NCBI RefSeq assembly: GCF_028681615.1
Contig: NZ_JAQUHV010000007.1
Span: 21,260-85,259 of the forward strand
Reading direction: 5' to 3'
DNA length: 64,000 bases
Source of the DNA: Sulfuricurvum sp.
Lineage (GTDB): Bacteria; Campylobacterota; Campylobacteria; Campylobacterales; Sulfurimonadaceae
Shown: piece by piece, positions 25,287 through 33,909 of the stretch
Numbering within the stretch: position 1 is the stretch's first letter
Layout of the letters: each line of letters begins with the position of its first letter
Program-made: the position numbers and the translations under genes
The notes under the pieces: model-generated
What the model was told of the DNA's origin: nothing
What the model saw: the letters and a program-made list of their open reading frames with translations, nothing else
The model's database searches: none

Positions 25287-26957
25287 ATGGGAAAAGACAA
25301 ACAAACTCTCCAAAACGATCCTATTCACACTTTTACTATTCAGAGCACAACGAATCCTAATTTACTTCAAGCTATTTTAGAAAGTTCTCCAAATGTAATA
25401 ATTTTCGCACTGGATACGGCATATGAGTATTTAGCTTTTAATCACGAACACAAAAAAGCAATGCAGGCGATTTGGGGGAAAGAGATTGAACCCGGTCTGA
25501 ATATGCTTGAGATCATAAGTCGAAAAGATGATTATCAAAAAGCCAAAACTCTTTTTGACAGAGCACTCGGCGGAGAATTTTTTGTCGATGAAAGCGAATA
25601 CGGTGATGAAGTATTGTCACGAAAGTTCTGGCAAACCTATTATTCGCCGATCTATGACGATACAGAACAAAAGATAATCGGTTTAACCTGCTTTAATCTA
25701 GATATTTCGGAACGACGTAACATTGAGAATCAGTTCCAATTAGCGGACTTGGCGTTAAATATGATCACCGATGCCGTCTATCTATTCAACGATAAACGAG
25801 AAATTATCTATGTGAATCATGCCGCTTGCGATTCACTGGGGTACTCAAAAGAGGAACTGATCGGTAAAACACCTTTCGATATTGATCCGGTGATCACAGT
25901 GGAAGCGTTGCAAAACATAAGAGAAACGATCAGGCTCAAAAAAGTAAAGCATTTCGAAAGCAAACATAAGCGAAAAGACGGTTCTGTTTTTGATGTGGAA
26001 ATCACTACCTATCCGTATAATGAAGGTCAGTACGGGTTGCATATTGTCACAAATATCACGGAGCGAAAAAAAACCGAAGAGAAATTAAAACTTTTGGCAA
26101 GCGTTTTTACGAGTGCAAAAGAGGGTATCGTTATCACCGATACAAAAGGGGTAATAGTCGAAGCCAATGAAGCGTATAGCCTTATTACCGGATATTCAAA
26201 TGATGAGGTCGTAGGGCAAAATGCGGGATTTTTAAAATCGGATAAGCATGACAAAGCATTTTATAAAAATATGTGGAATGAATTAATCCGAAACAAGTAT
26301 TGGATTGGCGAGATTTGGAACCGGCGGAAAAGCGGAGAGATTTTTGTCGAGAGATTGACCATCTCAGCGATCAGTGATTCGGAAGGGAAAATTTTAAGCT
26401 ATGTCGGATTGTTGACGGATATAACGACGGGTAAAGATTATGAATCGACGTTGGAGCGAATGGCGTTTTATGACTCTTTGACGGGGTTGCCGAATCGTTT
26501 GTTATTTGCTGAGAGAATTAATCAAGCTATGATGATTTCAAAACGTTTACATTCTATTTTGGCTGTGTGTTATCTGGATTTAGATGAATTTAAACCTGTA
26601 AACGACAGTTTCGGACATAATGTCGGCGATAAGTTATTGCTTGAAATTTCGAATCGGATGAAAAACCATGTAAGGGAAAGCGATACGATAGCAAGAATCG
26701 GCGGTGACGAGTTCGCTATCTTGCTTGTCAATATCAAAAGTATTGAAGAGTGTGAAACGATCATAACCAAAATCTTGGACAGTATTAATGAACCCTACAT
26801 TCTCCCAAATAATGAAGAAGTCAATGTAACTGCAAGTATCGGCATAACTCTGTATCCGCATGACAATGTTCCATCGGATATATTGCTTCGACATGCTGAT
26901 CAGGCGATGTATTTAGCAAAAGAAAGCGGTAAAAACCAATATATTTTTCACAATTAA
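25287..26957 (+). CDS. PAS-PAS-PAS-GGDEF diguanylate cyclase
   Basis: A 556-residue soluble protein with three PAS-like domains (about 20-140, 150-265, 270-390) and a C-terminal GGDEF domain (about 395-550). The active-site motif is intact (RIGGDEFAILL), and an inhibitory I-site (RESD) sits five residues upstream, so it should make c-di-GMP with product feedback. There are no membrane helices, so the signal is cytoplasmic (redox, gas or small ligand). AAGGAGTTGCGGG precedes the ATG. It appears monocistronic. Confidence 0.94.
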   Translation: MGKDKQTLQNDPIHTFTIQSTTNPNLLQAILESSPNVIIFALDTAYEYLAFNHEHKKAMQAIWGKEIEPGLNMLEIISRKDDYQKAKTLFDRALGGEFFVDESEYGDEVLSRKFWQTYYSPIYDDTEQKIIGLTCFNLDISERRNIENQFQLADLALNMITDAVYLFNDKREIIYVNHAACDSLGYSKEELIGKTPFDIDPVITVEALQNIRETIRLKKVKHFESKHKRKDGSVFDVEITTYPYNEGQYGLHIVTNITERKKTEEKLKLLASVFTSAKEGIVITDTKGVIVEANEAYSLITGYSNDEVVGQNAGFLKSDKHDKAFYKNMWNELIRNKYWIGEIWNRRKSGEIFVERLTISAISDSEGKILSYVGLLTDITTGKDYESTLERMAFYDSLTGLPNRLLFAERINQAMMISKRLHSILAVCYLDLDEFKPVNDSFGHNVGDKLLLEISNRMKNHVRESDTIARIGGDEFAILLVNIKSIEECETIITKILDSINEPYILPNNEEVNVTASIGITLYPHDNVPSDILLRHADQAMYLAKESGKNQYIFHN

Positions 26958-27090
26958 AATAGTTATAAAAATAGCCTAGATAAAAGTATTGGTGTTTAAT
27001 ATGTGTGGAAGCTGTATAAAGAAAGAAAACAAATTGTGGTGTCATTTATGAAAGAGGAGTAAGATTGTACCTATTATTTTAGGAGTCCAC

Positions 27091-27600
27091 ATGTTACAAC
27101 GTATTCTCGTATTTTCTACGGCTTTTCTTTTTGTCTCCTCACTTTCAGCTGCACCGCTTCCGGATATGAAAATGCCGGATAACGGATTGCCATTTAAAAT
27201 GATCGATGGGTATCAGGATTATAAAATTGTTGCGACTCACTGGCGTATCGATAAGCATGAATTACGCTATGTGCTAGCAAATCCGATTGCCTATGATGCC
27301 ATCAAAGCAAAAAAACTCCCGATGCCTGAGGGGAGTAAAATGGTTAAAATCGGCTGGAGCGTCAAACCTATGGCAGCTTATCCGGATGCACTGGAAGCGG
27401 ATACACTCCAGCGGATCGAATTTATGGTCAAAGACTCGAAACATTTTGATCAAAACGGTGATCACTGGGGCTATGCACGATTTGTTAAAAAGGGAGACGG
27501 TTATGTGCCGTATGCGAAAGGTTCGGAGGAATGTGTCGCCTGCCATGCTTCAGTCTCTCAAAATGATTACCTGTTTTCATCTTTCCAAGAGACGTTTTGA
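27091..27600 (+). CDS. cytochrome P460-family periplasmic c-type haem protein
   Basis: A 169-residue secreted protein with a signal peptide (about 1-20) and a single haem-attachment motif Cys148-Val-Ala-Cys-His152 near the C terminus, the layout of cytochrome P460 proteins. In ammonia and methane oxidisers P460 converts hydroxylamine or NO using a lysine cross-linked haem. Whether that cross-link exists here cannot be told. AGGAGTCCAC precedes the ATG. It is convergent with the MerR gene and stands alone. Confidence 0.85.
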   Translation: MLQRILVFSTAFLFVSSLSAAPLPDMKMPDNGLPFKMIDGYQDYKIVATHWRIDKHELRYVLANPIAYDAIKAKKLPMPEGSKMVKIGWSVKPMAAYPDALEADTLQRIEFMVKDSKHFDQNGDHWGYARFVKKGDGYVPYAKGSEECVACHASVSQNDYLFSSFQETF

Positions 27601-27606
27601 GGAGTA

Positions 27607-28293
27607 TCAGTCTTTTTTCCCTCGGATTTCTTCTTGCAGGACTTCCACTAGCCCTTTGTGGGTATAGCGGCTGAAAAGATACGACTTTGCATTAAAAAGC
27701 GTTTCGAACATAATCTTCCATAGGGTCGAAAAATTTTCATCGGTTCGTCTTTTGCAGAGTTGTTTTTGCAATTGACACTCTAAGTCAGCCATTACTTTTG
27801 CTTGGTCGACATATGTTTTGAGCAGCGTGTAATCCAAACCTATTTCAATGTAGTCTTCAATCAGGCGAATAATGGACGCCTCTTTATCCGTGAAATCATC
27901 TTTGTTTGTCGGAACCAGAATATCGTCTTCCAGCAGTTGTTCCAACAAGTCAGGTTCGACATCGAAATAATCGATAAATTCGTCTTTTGTGTAATGTTTT
28001 GCGGTGGAGGGGATACCGCTTAGTGTCTCCATGAGCGGTGCCAGCATCGAAAAAGAACTTGCCATTGATTGATTTTTATTTTGCAAAATCCCTTTGATCT
28101 GCTCGATGGAACTTCCCATCTCCTGCTGCATGTATTTGATGTATTTGATCAGTTCGACATGCTCTTCGCTGTAGCGGTGTACATTGGATTTGAGCTTTTG
28201 AGCTTCGGGAAGCAGCCCCTCTTTGATGTAATATAAAATTGTGGACTTCGGAACATGGGTGAGTTCGACGAGTTCTGAAATTTTATAATCCAT
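27607..28293 (-). CDS. MerR-family transcriptional regulator
   Basis: A 228-residue regulator with a MerR HTH at the N terminus (YKISELVELTHVPKSTILYYI ending in the YYIKEGLLP motif), a dimerisation helix (about 70-90) and a C-terminal effector domain without an obvious cysteine metal site (a single CQLQKQLC pair near residue 175). It is divergent from the pseudo-deformylase gene, and a 19-bp palindrome at 28321-28339 covers likely -10 boxes in both directions. It probably controls that gene pair and itself. Confidence 0.88.
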   Translation of the reverse strand: MDYKISELVELTHVPKSTILYYIKEGLLPEAQKLKSNVHRYSEEHVELIKYIKYMQQEMGSSIEQIKGILQNKNQSMASSFSMLAPLMETLSGIPSTAKHYTKDEFIDYFDVEPDLLEQLLEDDILVPTNKDDFTDKEASIIRLIEDYIEIGLDYTLLKTYVDQAKVMADLECQLQKQLCKRRTDENFSTLWKIMFETLFNAKSYLFSRYTHKGLVEVLQEEIRGKKD

Positions 28294-28320
28294 GATTTTC
28301 CTTGATTAATACGAATGTAA

Positions 28321-28339
28321 GAATTATACCCTATAATTC
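28321..28339. promoter_or_regulatory. candidate MerR operator, GAATTATA-N3-TATAATTC
   Basis: A perfect 8-bp inverted repeat around CCC in the 102-bp region between the divergent merR and pseudo-deformylase genes. Each strand contains TATAAT inside the palindrome, so it could place a MerR-type regulator directly over two divergent promoters. The 19-bp length matches typical MerR operators. Binding is inferred. Confidence 0.58.
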
Positions 28340-28395
28340 AAAACGTTAAGTGTTGCTTTACGCTTTTTGTTATCTGTAACTATCGAGGTTCTTAT

Positions 28396-29202
28396 ATGGT
28401 TCAACCGCTGCTCAAATATCCGGATTCGCGAATCCGTCTGATTTCGGCAAACGTCCGTTTTTTTAATGATGAATTACTTCAATGGATCACCGACATGGTC
28501 GATACGATGAAGGCAAACGATCTGGATGCGCTCAGTGCGATTATGATCGGAGTCCAATACAACATTATCGTTATTAAAAAGGGGGATGAATACCTTCCGT
28601 ACATTAATGCACGTCTGATCAAATGTAGCGGAAAATCGACCCAAACCGAGCGGAGTACCTATTATGAGGCGATTAGTGTCGATGTGGAACGTTTTGATAA
28701 CGTAACGGTCATTTATGAAGATGAAAAAGGGGAGCCTCATCATCAGGATCTCTCCGGTGATCCGGCTCACATTTTCCAGCAGCAACTCGATTACAGCTTC
28801 GGAAGTACCTTCGTCGATCGGGTTGATCGGGAGATGAAACAGCGGATCAACGACCATCTCGAATTCGGTCTGGTTGCCAACGGAAGTACATGTCCGATGG
28901 TATTCGTCCGCGATTATTTCAAACGGGGAGCGAAATATGTAATGCTGCTTATCGCTCTGAGTTTCATTATCCCGTTTTTCGCTTCGGAGGAAGTGCGTGC
29001 GTTGATCTATCGGATCGATATTTATCTGCTCCTCGCCGTACCGGTATTGATGATCGCCTACTTTTTCTATGCCCTTTATGAATCCAGACTCTATAAACAG
29101 TGCACGAGCTGTCAGATAGGCAACATCATAGGAACGACGGCAATTATGGCAACGCAGCTGCTGATCGTCGCATTCGGTGTCTTTTTCTGGGTTGCACCGT
29201 AA
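28396..29202 (+). CDS. membrane-anchored pseudo-peptide-deformylase
   Basis: The N-terminal ~150 residues follow the peptide deformylase fold (LLKYPDSRIRLIS at the start, FGSTFVDRV after motif 3). Every catalytic element is changed. The motif-2 Cys is Ala92 (YEAIS in place of EGCLS), and QHExDH is QQQLDY (128-133), so both metal His and the catalytic Glu are gone. A C-terminal region (about 170-268) has three membrane helices and a CTSC pair. It cannot be an active deformylase and may instead bind N-terminal peptides or act as a sensor. GAGGTTCTTAT precedes the ATG; an AhpD-like gene follows after 35 bp. Confidence 0.78.
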   Translation: MVQPLLKYPDSRIRLISANVRFFNDELLQWITDMVDTMKANDLDALSAIMIGVQYNIIVIKKGDEYLPYINARLIKCSGKSTQTERSTYYEAISVDVERFDNVTVIYEDEKGEPHHQDLSGDPAHIFQQQLDYSFGSTFVDRVDREMKQRINDHLEFGLVANGSTCPMVFVRDYFKRGAKYVMLLIALSFIIPFFASEEVRALIYRIDIYLLLAVPVLMIAYFFYALYESRLYKQCTSCQIGNIIGTTAIMATQLLIVAFGVFFWVAP

Positions 29203-29237
29203 TCTACCAGACTTTCAATCACATACAAAGGAAAACC

Positions 29238-29768
29238 ATGGCACATATAGCATTACCCGAATTTGAAGAGATGTCTCCCGCGATTCAGGAAAAAGCACGA
29301 CCGATTTTGGAAAAAACGGGAAAACTCGGGGAGATTTTTAAACTGTTGGCATTGGATGAAAAGATCTATTTTGCGACGGACGGGATGATTCAGCGCTTTT
29401 TGCTGGATGAGACGACGCTCTCGTATGATATAAAAGAGTCTATCGCTCTGTTGATCTCAAAAGAGAACGGCTGCAAGATGTGCGTCGATGTCCACAAAGG
29501 GATCGCAAAGATGTTGGGACTCTCCGAGCAGCGGATCGAAGAGGTTTTGGAGGGGGTAGATTCTATTTCGACGAGTGACGCCGAAAAAGCGCTTTTGAAC
29601 TTTTGTATCAAAGCCTCCAAAAAAGAGAACTATAAAATCCTCAAAGAAGAGATCGACGAACTCAAAACATTGGGATATACCGATGTGCAAATCGTTGAAG
29701 CGGTCGCGATTACCGGATATTTTAACTATATCAATACCCTCTCAAACGTATTCGCTCTGGGGCAATAG
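29238..29768 (+). CDS. AhpD-like carboxymuconolactone-decarboxylase-family protein
   Basis: A 176-residue all-helical protein with the AhpD redox motif NGCKMCVDVHKG (CxxC and the following His), expected to reduce peroxides or other reactive species as a disulfide reductase-type enzyme. I chose ATG 29238 because CAAAGGAAAACC precedes it; the frame extends upstream within the preceding gene only as a shadow. It is the second gene of the unit divergent from merR. It is a different branch from the AhpD-like gene at 15.0 kb. Confidence 0.88.
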   Translation: MAHIALPEFEEMSPAIQEKARPILEKTGKLGEIFKLLALDEKIYFATDGMIQRFLLDETTLSYDIKESIALLISKENGCKMCVDVHKGIAKMLGLSEQRIEEVLEGVDSISTSDAEKALLNFCIKASKKENYKILKEEIDELKTLGYTDVQIVEAVAITGYFNYINTLSNVFALGQ

Positions 29769-29776
29769 CCTTAGAA

Positions 29777-30241
29777 TCAGAAATCATCTTTCTCTAACGA
29801 CAGTAAAAACTCTTTTCTCCAGAGCCCTCCGCTGTATCCTCCGAGACCTCCGCCTGTCGCGATAACACGGTGGCAGGGGATTAAAATAGCGATGGGATTG
29901 CGTCCGTTGGCATTGGCGACTGCACGGGTCGCTTTAGGGTTTCCGAATCGTTCGGCTTCCGAGGCATAGGAGATCGTTTTTCCGTAGGGGATAGTGAGTA
30001 GAGTCTCCCATACCTCTTTTTGAAACGACGTTCCGTTTGGATTGAGAGGGAGTGTAAAAACGGTTCTATTTCCGGCAAAATACTCCTCCAATTCGTTTGA
30101 GAGCTGAAGGAGCAGGGGATGATCGGAAGGCTCAATCTTAGGTGCATCGTCAGCAAAGTCGAGAATTCTGATGGCTTCACCGTCCGTTACGGCGATCAAC
30201 GTACCGATTGGGGTCTCTATCAAACGTTCATAGTGTTTCAT
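29777..30241 (-). CDS. ogt: methylated-DNA-protein-cysteine methyltransferase
   Basis: A 154-residue suicide repair protein that removes alkyl groups from O6-alkylguanine. The acceptor Cys123 lies in the invariant IPCHRVI, the HTH and the Arg finger are in NPKATRAVANANGRNP, and GLGGYSGGLWRKEFLL closes the active site. The N-terminal domain is present. Its end is 8 bp from the AhpD-like gene. It is divergent from tag, a second alkylation repair gene. Confidence 0.95.
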   Translation of the reverse strand: MKHYERLIETPIGTLIAVTDGEAIRILDFADDAPKIEPSDHPLLLQLSNELEEYFAGNRTVFTLPLNPNGTSFQKEVWETLLTIPYGKTISYASEAERFGNPKATRAVANANGRNPIAILIPCHRVIATGGGLGGYSGGLWRKEFLLSLEKDDF

Positions 30242-30356
30242 ACTAAAATTATAGTGTGTTTAAAGATACAGATGAGATTTATTTCATAGTGTCATACAAA
30301 TACAGGGTTGAATGAGTTGTGCTATGATAGTTCCAATTAAAAAAGTGGAGAACGTA

Positions 30357-30926
30357 ATGTCTGTTTCACGCTGCGGATGGGTCAAATTGAGTGATCCGGT
30401 GTATGTCGCTTATCATGACGAAGAGTGGGGACGGGCGTTGCACGATGAGCGTGCCCTTTTTGAACTTTTTTCTTTGGAAACGCAATCAGCCGGACTCAGC
30501 TGGCTGACCATCCTCAAAAAACGTGAAGGGTATCGCGAAGCATTTGAGGGCTTTGATCTGAACAAGGTGGCACATTATGGCGAGGCAGATATCGATCGTA
30601 TCCTCAACAGCGGACTGGTGGTAAAAAGCCGTCCCAAAATCGAAGCGATTATCGCGAATGCACGAGGATTTTTAGAGATTCAAGATGAGTATGGTTCCTT
30701 GGATGCGTATTTTTGGGGAAAAGTGGATGGAAAAGCGATCATTAACGATGTTACTGATTACAAAGAGGCGGCATGTACCTCAGATATTTCCGATACCATT
30801 ACAAAAGAGCTCAAAAAACAGGGATTTAAATTTATCGGAACGACCACCGTATATGCATTTATGCAGGCGTGCGGGATGGTAGACGATCATGAAAACAGCT
30901 GTATGTGCAAACAAAGAAGGAAATAA
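30357..30926 (+). CDS. tag: DNA-3-methyladenine glycosylase I
   Basis: A 189-residue base excision enzyme of the Tag family. It begins RCGWVKLSDPVYVAYHDEEWG, here cited only as its key Cys and DEEWG motif. It has LFELFSLETQSAGLSW and the C-terminal zinc-binding residues with HENSCMCK. I chose ATG 30357, which GTGGAG precedes; the longer frame from 30312 is not supported. Divergent from ogt, followed after 6 bp by an ABC ATPase gene. Confidence 0.94.
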   Translation: MSVSRCGWVKLSDPVYVAYHDEEWGRALHDERALFELFSLETQSAGLSWLTILKKREGYREAFEGFDLNKVAHYGEADIDRILNSGLVVKSRPKIEAIIANARGFLEIQDEYGSLDAYFWGKVDGKAIINDVTDYKEAACTSDISDTITKELKKQGFKFIGTTTVYAFMQACGMVDDHENSCMCKQRRK

Positions 30927-30932
30927 TTTTAA

Positions 30933-31730
30933 ATGAATTCGATCGTATTATTCGACAATGTCCAACTCACCTACACCGAAAAGCCGGTTCTGAAAAACAT
31001 TTCGCTTCGGATCGAGGAAGGGGAACACTGCGTCATCCTCGGAGCCAACGGTTCGGGGAAATCGAGTCTTATCAAACTGATTAATTGCGAACTTTATCCA
31101 TCGTATATTAATGAGCCGTTTCGACGGGAAATACTGGGTAACGAGCGATGGGTCGTCACTGAACTGCGCAAACATTTAGGGGTTGTGACCAACGATCTGC
31201 ATACACGTTTTGCATTTGAGAGCGGCTATCTCAGCGGGTTTGAAACGGTACTGAGCGGTTTTTTCGGAACGATCGGATTGTTTGATCATTTGGAAGTGAC
31301 AGCTGAGCAGATCGAAGCGGCTGGCCGTGCATTTGAGCGGTTGGGGATCGAACACCTGAGAGAAAAGCGTTTGAGCGAGATGTCGACGGGCGAATTGCGT
31401 AAATGTATCGTAGCCCGTGCGTTGGTACATCCGGTCAATGCGATTTTACTGGATGAGCCTACGGTCGGATTGGATATCAAAGCACAGCTCGATTTTATAG
31501 AAATGATGCGCACTCTTGCTCGCAGCGGTACGACCGTCATTTTGGTGACCCACCATATCGAAGAGGTTTTTGAAGAGATACAAAAAGTAGTGTTGATTAA
31601 AGAGGGGAGACTCTATGCGCAAGGGAATAAGGATGAGGTGTTGAACAGTGACAACCTGTCGGAAGTTTTTAACATACCTCTGGAAGTACACATAGAACAG
31701 GGACGCTATTCAATACGTCCGAAGATCTAA
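30933..31730 (+). CDS. stand-alone ABC transporter-type ATPase
   Basis: A 265-residue ATPase with Walker A (GANGSGKSSLIKLI), signature (LSEMSTGELRKCIVAR), Walker B and D loop (AILLDEPTVGLD) and H loop (LVTHHIEE). No permease or binding protein gene is nearby. The sequence resembles the YlmA/ModF-like orphan ATPases. It starts 6 bp after tag and is followed after 11 bp by the HHH protein gene, so it could be part of a DNA-repair-linked transcript or a soluble ATPase of unknown role. Confidence 0.88.
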   Translation: MNSIVLFDNVQLTYTEKPVLKNISLRIEEGEHCVILGANGSGKSSLIKLINCELYPSYINEPFRREILGNERWVVTELRKHLGVVTNDLHTRFAFESGYLSGFETVLSGFFGTIGLFDHLEVTAEQIEAAGRAFERLGIEHLREKRLSEMSTGELRKCIVARALVHPVNAILLDEPTVGLDIKAQLDFIEMMRTLARSGTTVILVTHHIEEVFEEIQKVVLIKEGRLYAQGNKDEVLNSDNLSEVFNIPLEVHIEQGRYSIRPKI

Positions 31731-31741
31731 GGAGTCCGCTC

Positions 31742-32041
31742 ATGAATCCGGCAAAAGTTATCCGTGAAAAGGTCGAAAAACTGACCGATCTTCCCAATGT
31801 CGGCAAAACGGTTGCCGCCGACTTTGCCCAAATCGGGATCACTCGTCCCGAACAGCTTCGCGGAGAGGATCCGTATGATCTGTATGTCCGATTTTGTAAA
31901 GCATTTGGCGAACGGCAAGACCCGTGTATGCTCGACGTGCTGATGTCGATCACCGATTTTATGGATGGCGGGGAGCCGCGAGTCTGGTGGGATTATACGC
32001 CTGAGCGCAAGATGCGCTACGGAGAAAAAATCAGAGTTTAA
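31742..32041 (+). CDS. helix-hairpin-helix (Cdd1 / pathogenicity-locus) protein
   Basis: A 99-residue protein with an HhH motif (LTDLPNVGKTVAADFAQIG) and the family's C-terminal GEPRVWWDYTPERK signature. HhH motifs bind DNA non-specifically, and this family is otherwise uncharacterised. AAGGAGTCCGCTC precedes the ATG. It is the last gene of the tag - ABC ATPase - HhH unit, and its stop abuts the stop of the convergent alcohol dehydrogenase gene. Confidence 0.88.
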   Translation: MNPAKVIREKVEKLTDLPNVGKTVAADFAQIGITRPEQLRGEDPYDLYVRFCKAFGERQDPCMLDVLMSITDFMDGGEPRVWWDYTPERKMRYGEKIRV

Positions 32042-33187
32042 CTAAGCGTTTTGGAGTATGGTGGCGATTGTCTGAGAAGAGTATTCTTCCCCCATTCCCC
32101 ATAATACTGCTAGCCCATGTGCATTTTCGGCAATGTCGCCGATGCGTTCACGTGAAATATTGGCAGCGGCTAAGGAAACCGGTGCACCGATAGAGTGAAA
32201 CCAGCTTTCCAATGCCGCGATTCCCTCATCCGCATTATTAAGTCCGAAAACTTCTTTGGCAAAGCGTTCAAATTGAGCCGGATTTTGCCCTTTGTACCAT
32301 TTCATCCATGCCGGAATAACAATGGCCAATCCTGCACCGTGGGCAATGTTAAAGAGTGCGGATAGGGCATGTTCGATCATGTGGTTCGGGAAACTCCCAC
32401 CGCCTGTTCCTGAACTTGTCAAGCCGTTGAGTGCCTGGGTGGAAGCCCATGCAAACTCGGCACGCGCGTCGTAATTCAACGGATCTTTGAGGAGGATTTC
32501 GGTTGTTTCGATAACCGTTTTGATGATGGATTCGACAAGCCGGGACTGAAAATGGGGATGATCATCGGCGGTAAAATAGACTTCGATCGTATGGGCGATG
32601 ATGTCGGCTGCTGAATAGGCGAGATACTCAGGGGTGACTGTCATCATCAGTTCGGGATTGATGATCGAGATTTTAGGATTGACCAGCACGGATGAAATGG
32701 AGTATTTTTGTTTGGTTGTGTCGTTCATCACTACCGAGTTTCCGTTCATCTCACTGGCGGTTGCTGCGAGGGTCATGACGGCATAGACGGGGAGGGCTGC
32801 GGTGATAGAAGCTTTCTGGATGAAAAAATCCCATACATCCCCCTCATAAAGAGCCCCTGCGGCGATCGCTTTGGCCGAATCGACGACCGATCCTCCGCCT
32901 ACACCGAGAACGGCTTGGAGATCATGCGATTTTACCATTTCAATACCGTCATGGACGCGGGAGAGGAGAGGGTTGCTCACCACGCTGTCCAGCTCTTCGT
33001 AAGCGATTCCGGCTGTTTTGAGGCTCTGTATGATTCTGTCGTACAAACCATTTTTCTTGATCGAACCGGTTCCGTAGACGAGGAGAAGACGTGTAATTCC
33101 CTGCTCGGCGATCATTTTTCCGATATTGTTTTCTTTATCGCGTCCGAATTCGATACGGGTAGGGTTGTAATAGGTAAATGCATTCAT
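32042..33187 (-). CDS. iron-containing alcohol dehydrogenase (YqhD/BDH-like)
   Basis: A 381-residue group III alcohol dehydrogenase. It has the nucleotide-binding GVGGGSVVDSAKAIA motif and the metal-ligand region with NHMIEHALSALFNIAHGAGLA (key Asp and His residues visible). YqhD-like enzymes reduce toxic aldehydes with NADPH. AAGGAATTTT precedes the ATG. The nitroreductase gene lies 12 bp upstream in the same direction, so the two form an operon downstream of the HxlR-controlled region. Confidence 0.92.
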   Translation of the reverse strand: MNAFTYYNPTRIEFGRDKENNIGKMIAEQGITRLLLVYGTGSIKKNGLYDRIIQSLKTAGIAYEELDSVVSNPLLSRVHDGIEMVKSHDLQAVLGVGGGSVVDSAKAIAAGALYEGDVWDFFIQKASITAALPVYAVMTLAATASEMNGNSVVMNDTTKQKYSISSVLVNPKISIINPELMMTVTPEYLAYSAADIIAHTIEVYFTADDHPHFQSRLVESIIKTVIETTEILLKDPLNYDARAEFAWASTQALNGLTSSGTGGGSFPNHMIEHALSALFNIAHGAGLAIVIPAWMKWYKGQNPAQFERFAKEVFGLNNADEGIAALESWFHSIGAPVSLAAANISRERIGDIAENAHGLAVLWGMGEEYSSQTIATILQNA

Positions 33188-33199
33188 AAAATTCCTTGT

Positions 33200-33805
33200 T
33201 TAAATATAGGTTACGAGTTCGCTAAGCTCGGAGCGATGCAACGACGGTTGTTCATTGACGCGATAGCCGAATGGGATGAGTAAGGGGACTCCATACACGC
33301 TTGTATCGATTCCCATAATCTTCTCTACTGTATCACGGTCAAATCCCTCCATCGGACATGAATCGATTCCGATCGATGCGGCAGCGGTCATCATGTTCCC
33401 TGCAGCGATGTAAACTTGGCGGGATGACCAGCATTCGAGTGTTTCATCTGAACGGGGATCAATCCATTGTGCGTACATTGGCAGAAGATAGTCGGGATAA
33501 TGAAATTTTTCAAATTCGCTTTGAATGTAGGCGTCAGTACTGCGGACTTGTTTCTTGTATGCGACAGCGATCAGCTCTGATGCAGTCGTAACTTGGGGTT
33601 GGTTCCAAGCGACTGCTTGGATCGCTTCGCGCATGGCAGTGTCACGGATAACAAAAAATTGCCACTGCTCCATACCGAATGAACTCGGACTGAGTCGTCC
33701 CGCTTCGAGGATAAAGGTCAAATCTTCATTACTTATAGGTTTCGTTGTATCGAACAGTTTGCACGCATGGCGGAAGTGCATTGCTTTTTCAAAATCGTTT
33801 CGCAT
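33200..33805 (-). CDS. NAD(P)H nitroreductase (NfsB-like)
   Basis: A 201-residue FMN enzyme with the N-terminal HFRHACKLFDTTKPIS motif and SPSSFGMEQWQFFVIRD, as in NfsB/YdgI-type nitroreductases. I chose ATG 33805, preceded by AAAGGACTCATTA; the frame upstream crosses the intergenic promoter. It is divergent from an HxlR gene, with direct repeats of an operator-like motif between them, so it is probably induced by quinones, nitro compounds or other electrophiles. Confidence 0.93.
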   Translation of the reverse strand: MRNDFEKAMHFRHACKLFDTTKPISNEDLTFILEAGRLSPSSFGMEQWQFFVIRDTAMREAIQAVAWNQPQVTTASELIAVAYKKQVRSTDAYIQSEFEKFHYPDYLLPMYAQWIDPRSDETLECWSSRQVYIAAGNMMTAAASIGIDSCPMEGFDRDTVEKIMGIDTSVYGVPLLIPFGYRVNEQPSLHRSELSELVTYI

Positions 33806-33870
33806 TAATGAGTCCTTTAGGGTTTTATCAGGAGAGATTCTATAGCATACGGTAAATAAAATCAAGAACA

Positions 33871-33903
33871 CACTAAAAAGTACCATACATACTAAAAGGT
33901 AAC
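33871..33903. promoter_or_regulatory. candidate HxlR operator: direct repeats of ACTAAAA-GTA
   Basis: ACTAAAAAGTA (33872-33882) and ACTAAAAGGTA (33891-33901) are repeated with one mismatch at a 19-bp offset, about two helical turns. Each is TACT...AGTA-like, resembling sites of YodB/HypR-type HxlR regulators. They lie between the divergent nitroreductase and hxlR genes, directly before the hxlR start (33910). Confidence 0.5.
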
Positions 33904-33909
33904 TATATA

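Noticed and set aside
27001..27051. 16-codon Cys-rich ORF (MCGSCIKKENKLWCHL)
   Set aside because: No ribosome site, very short, and no conserved context; probably chance in a gap before the P460 gene.
30933..31730. ABC ATPase as part of a local transporter
   Set aside because: No permease or solute-binding gene is adjacent, so a complete transporter cannot be supported.
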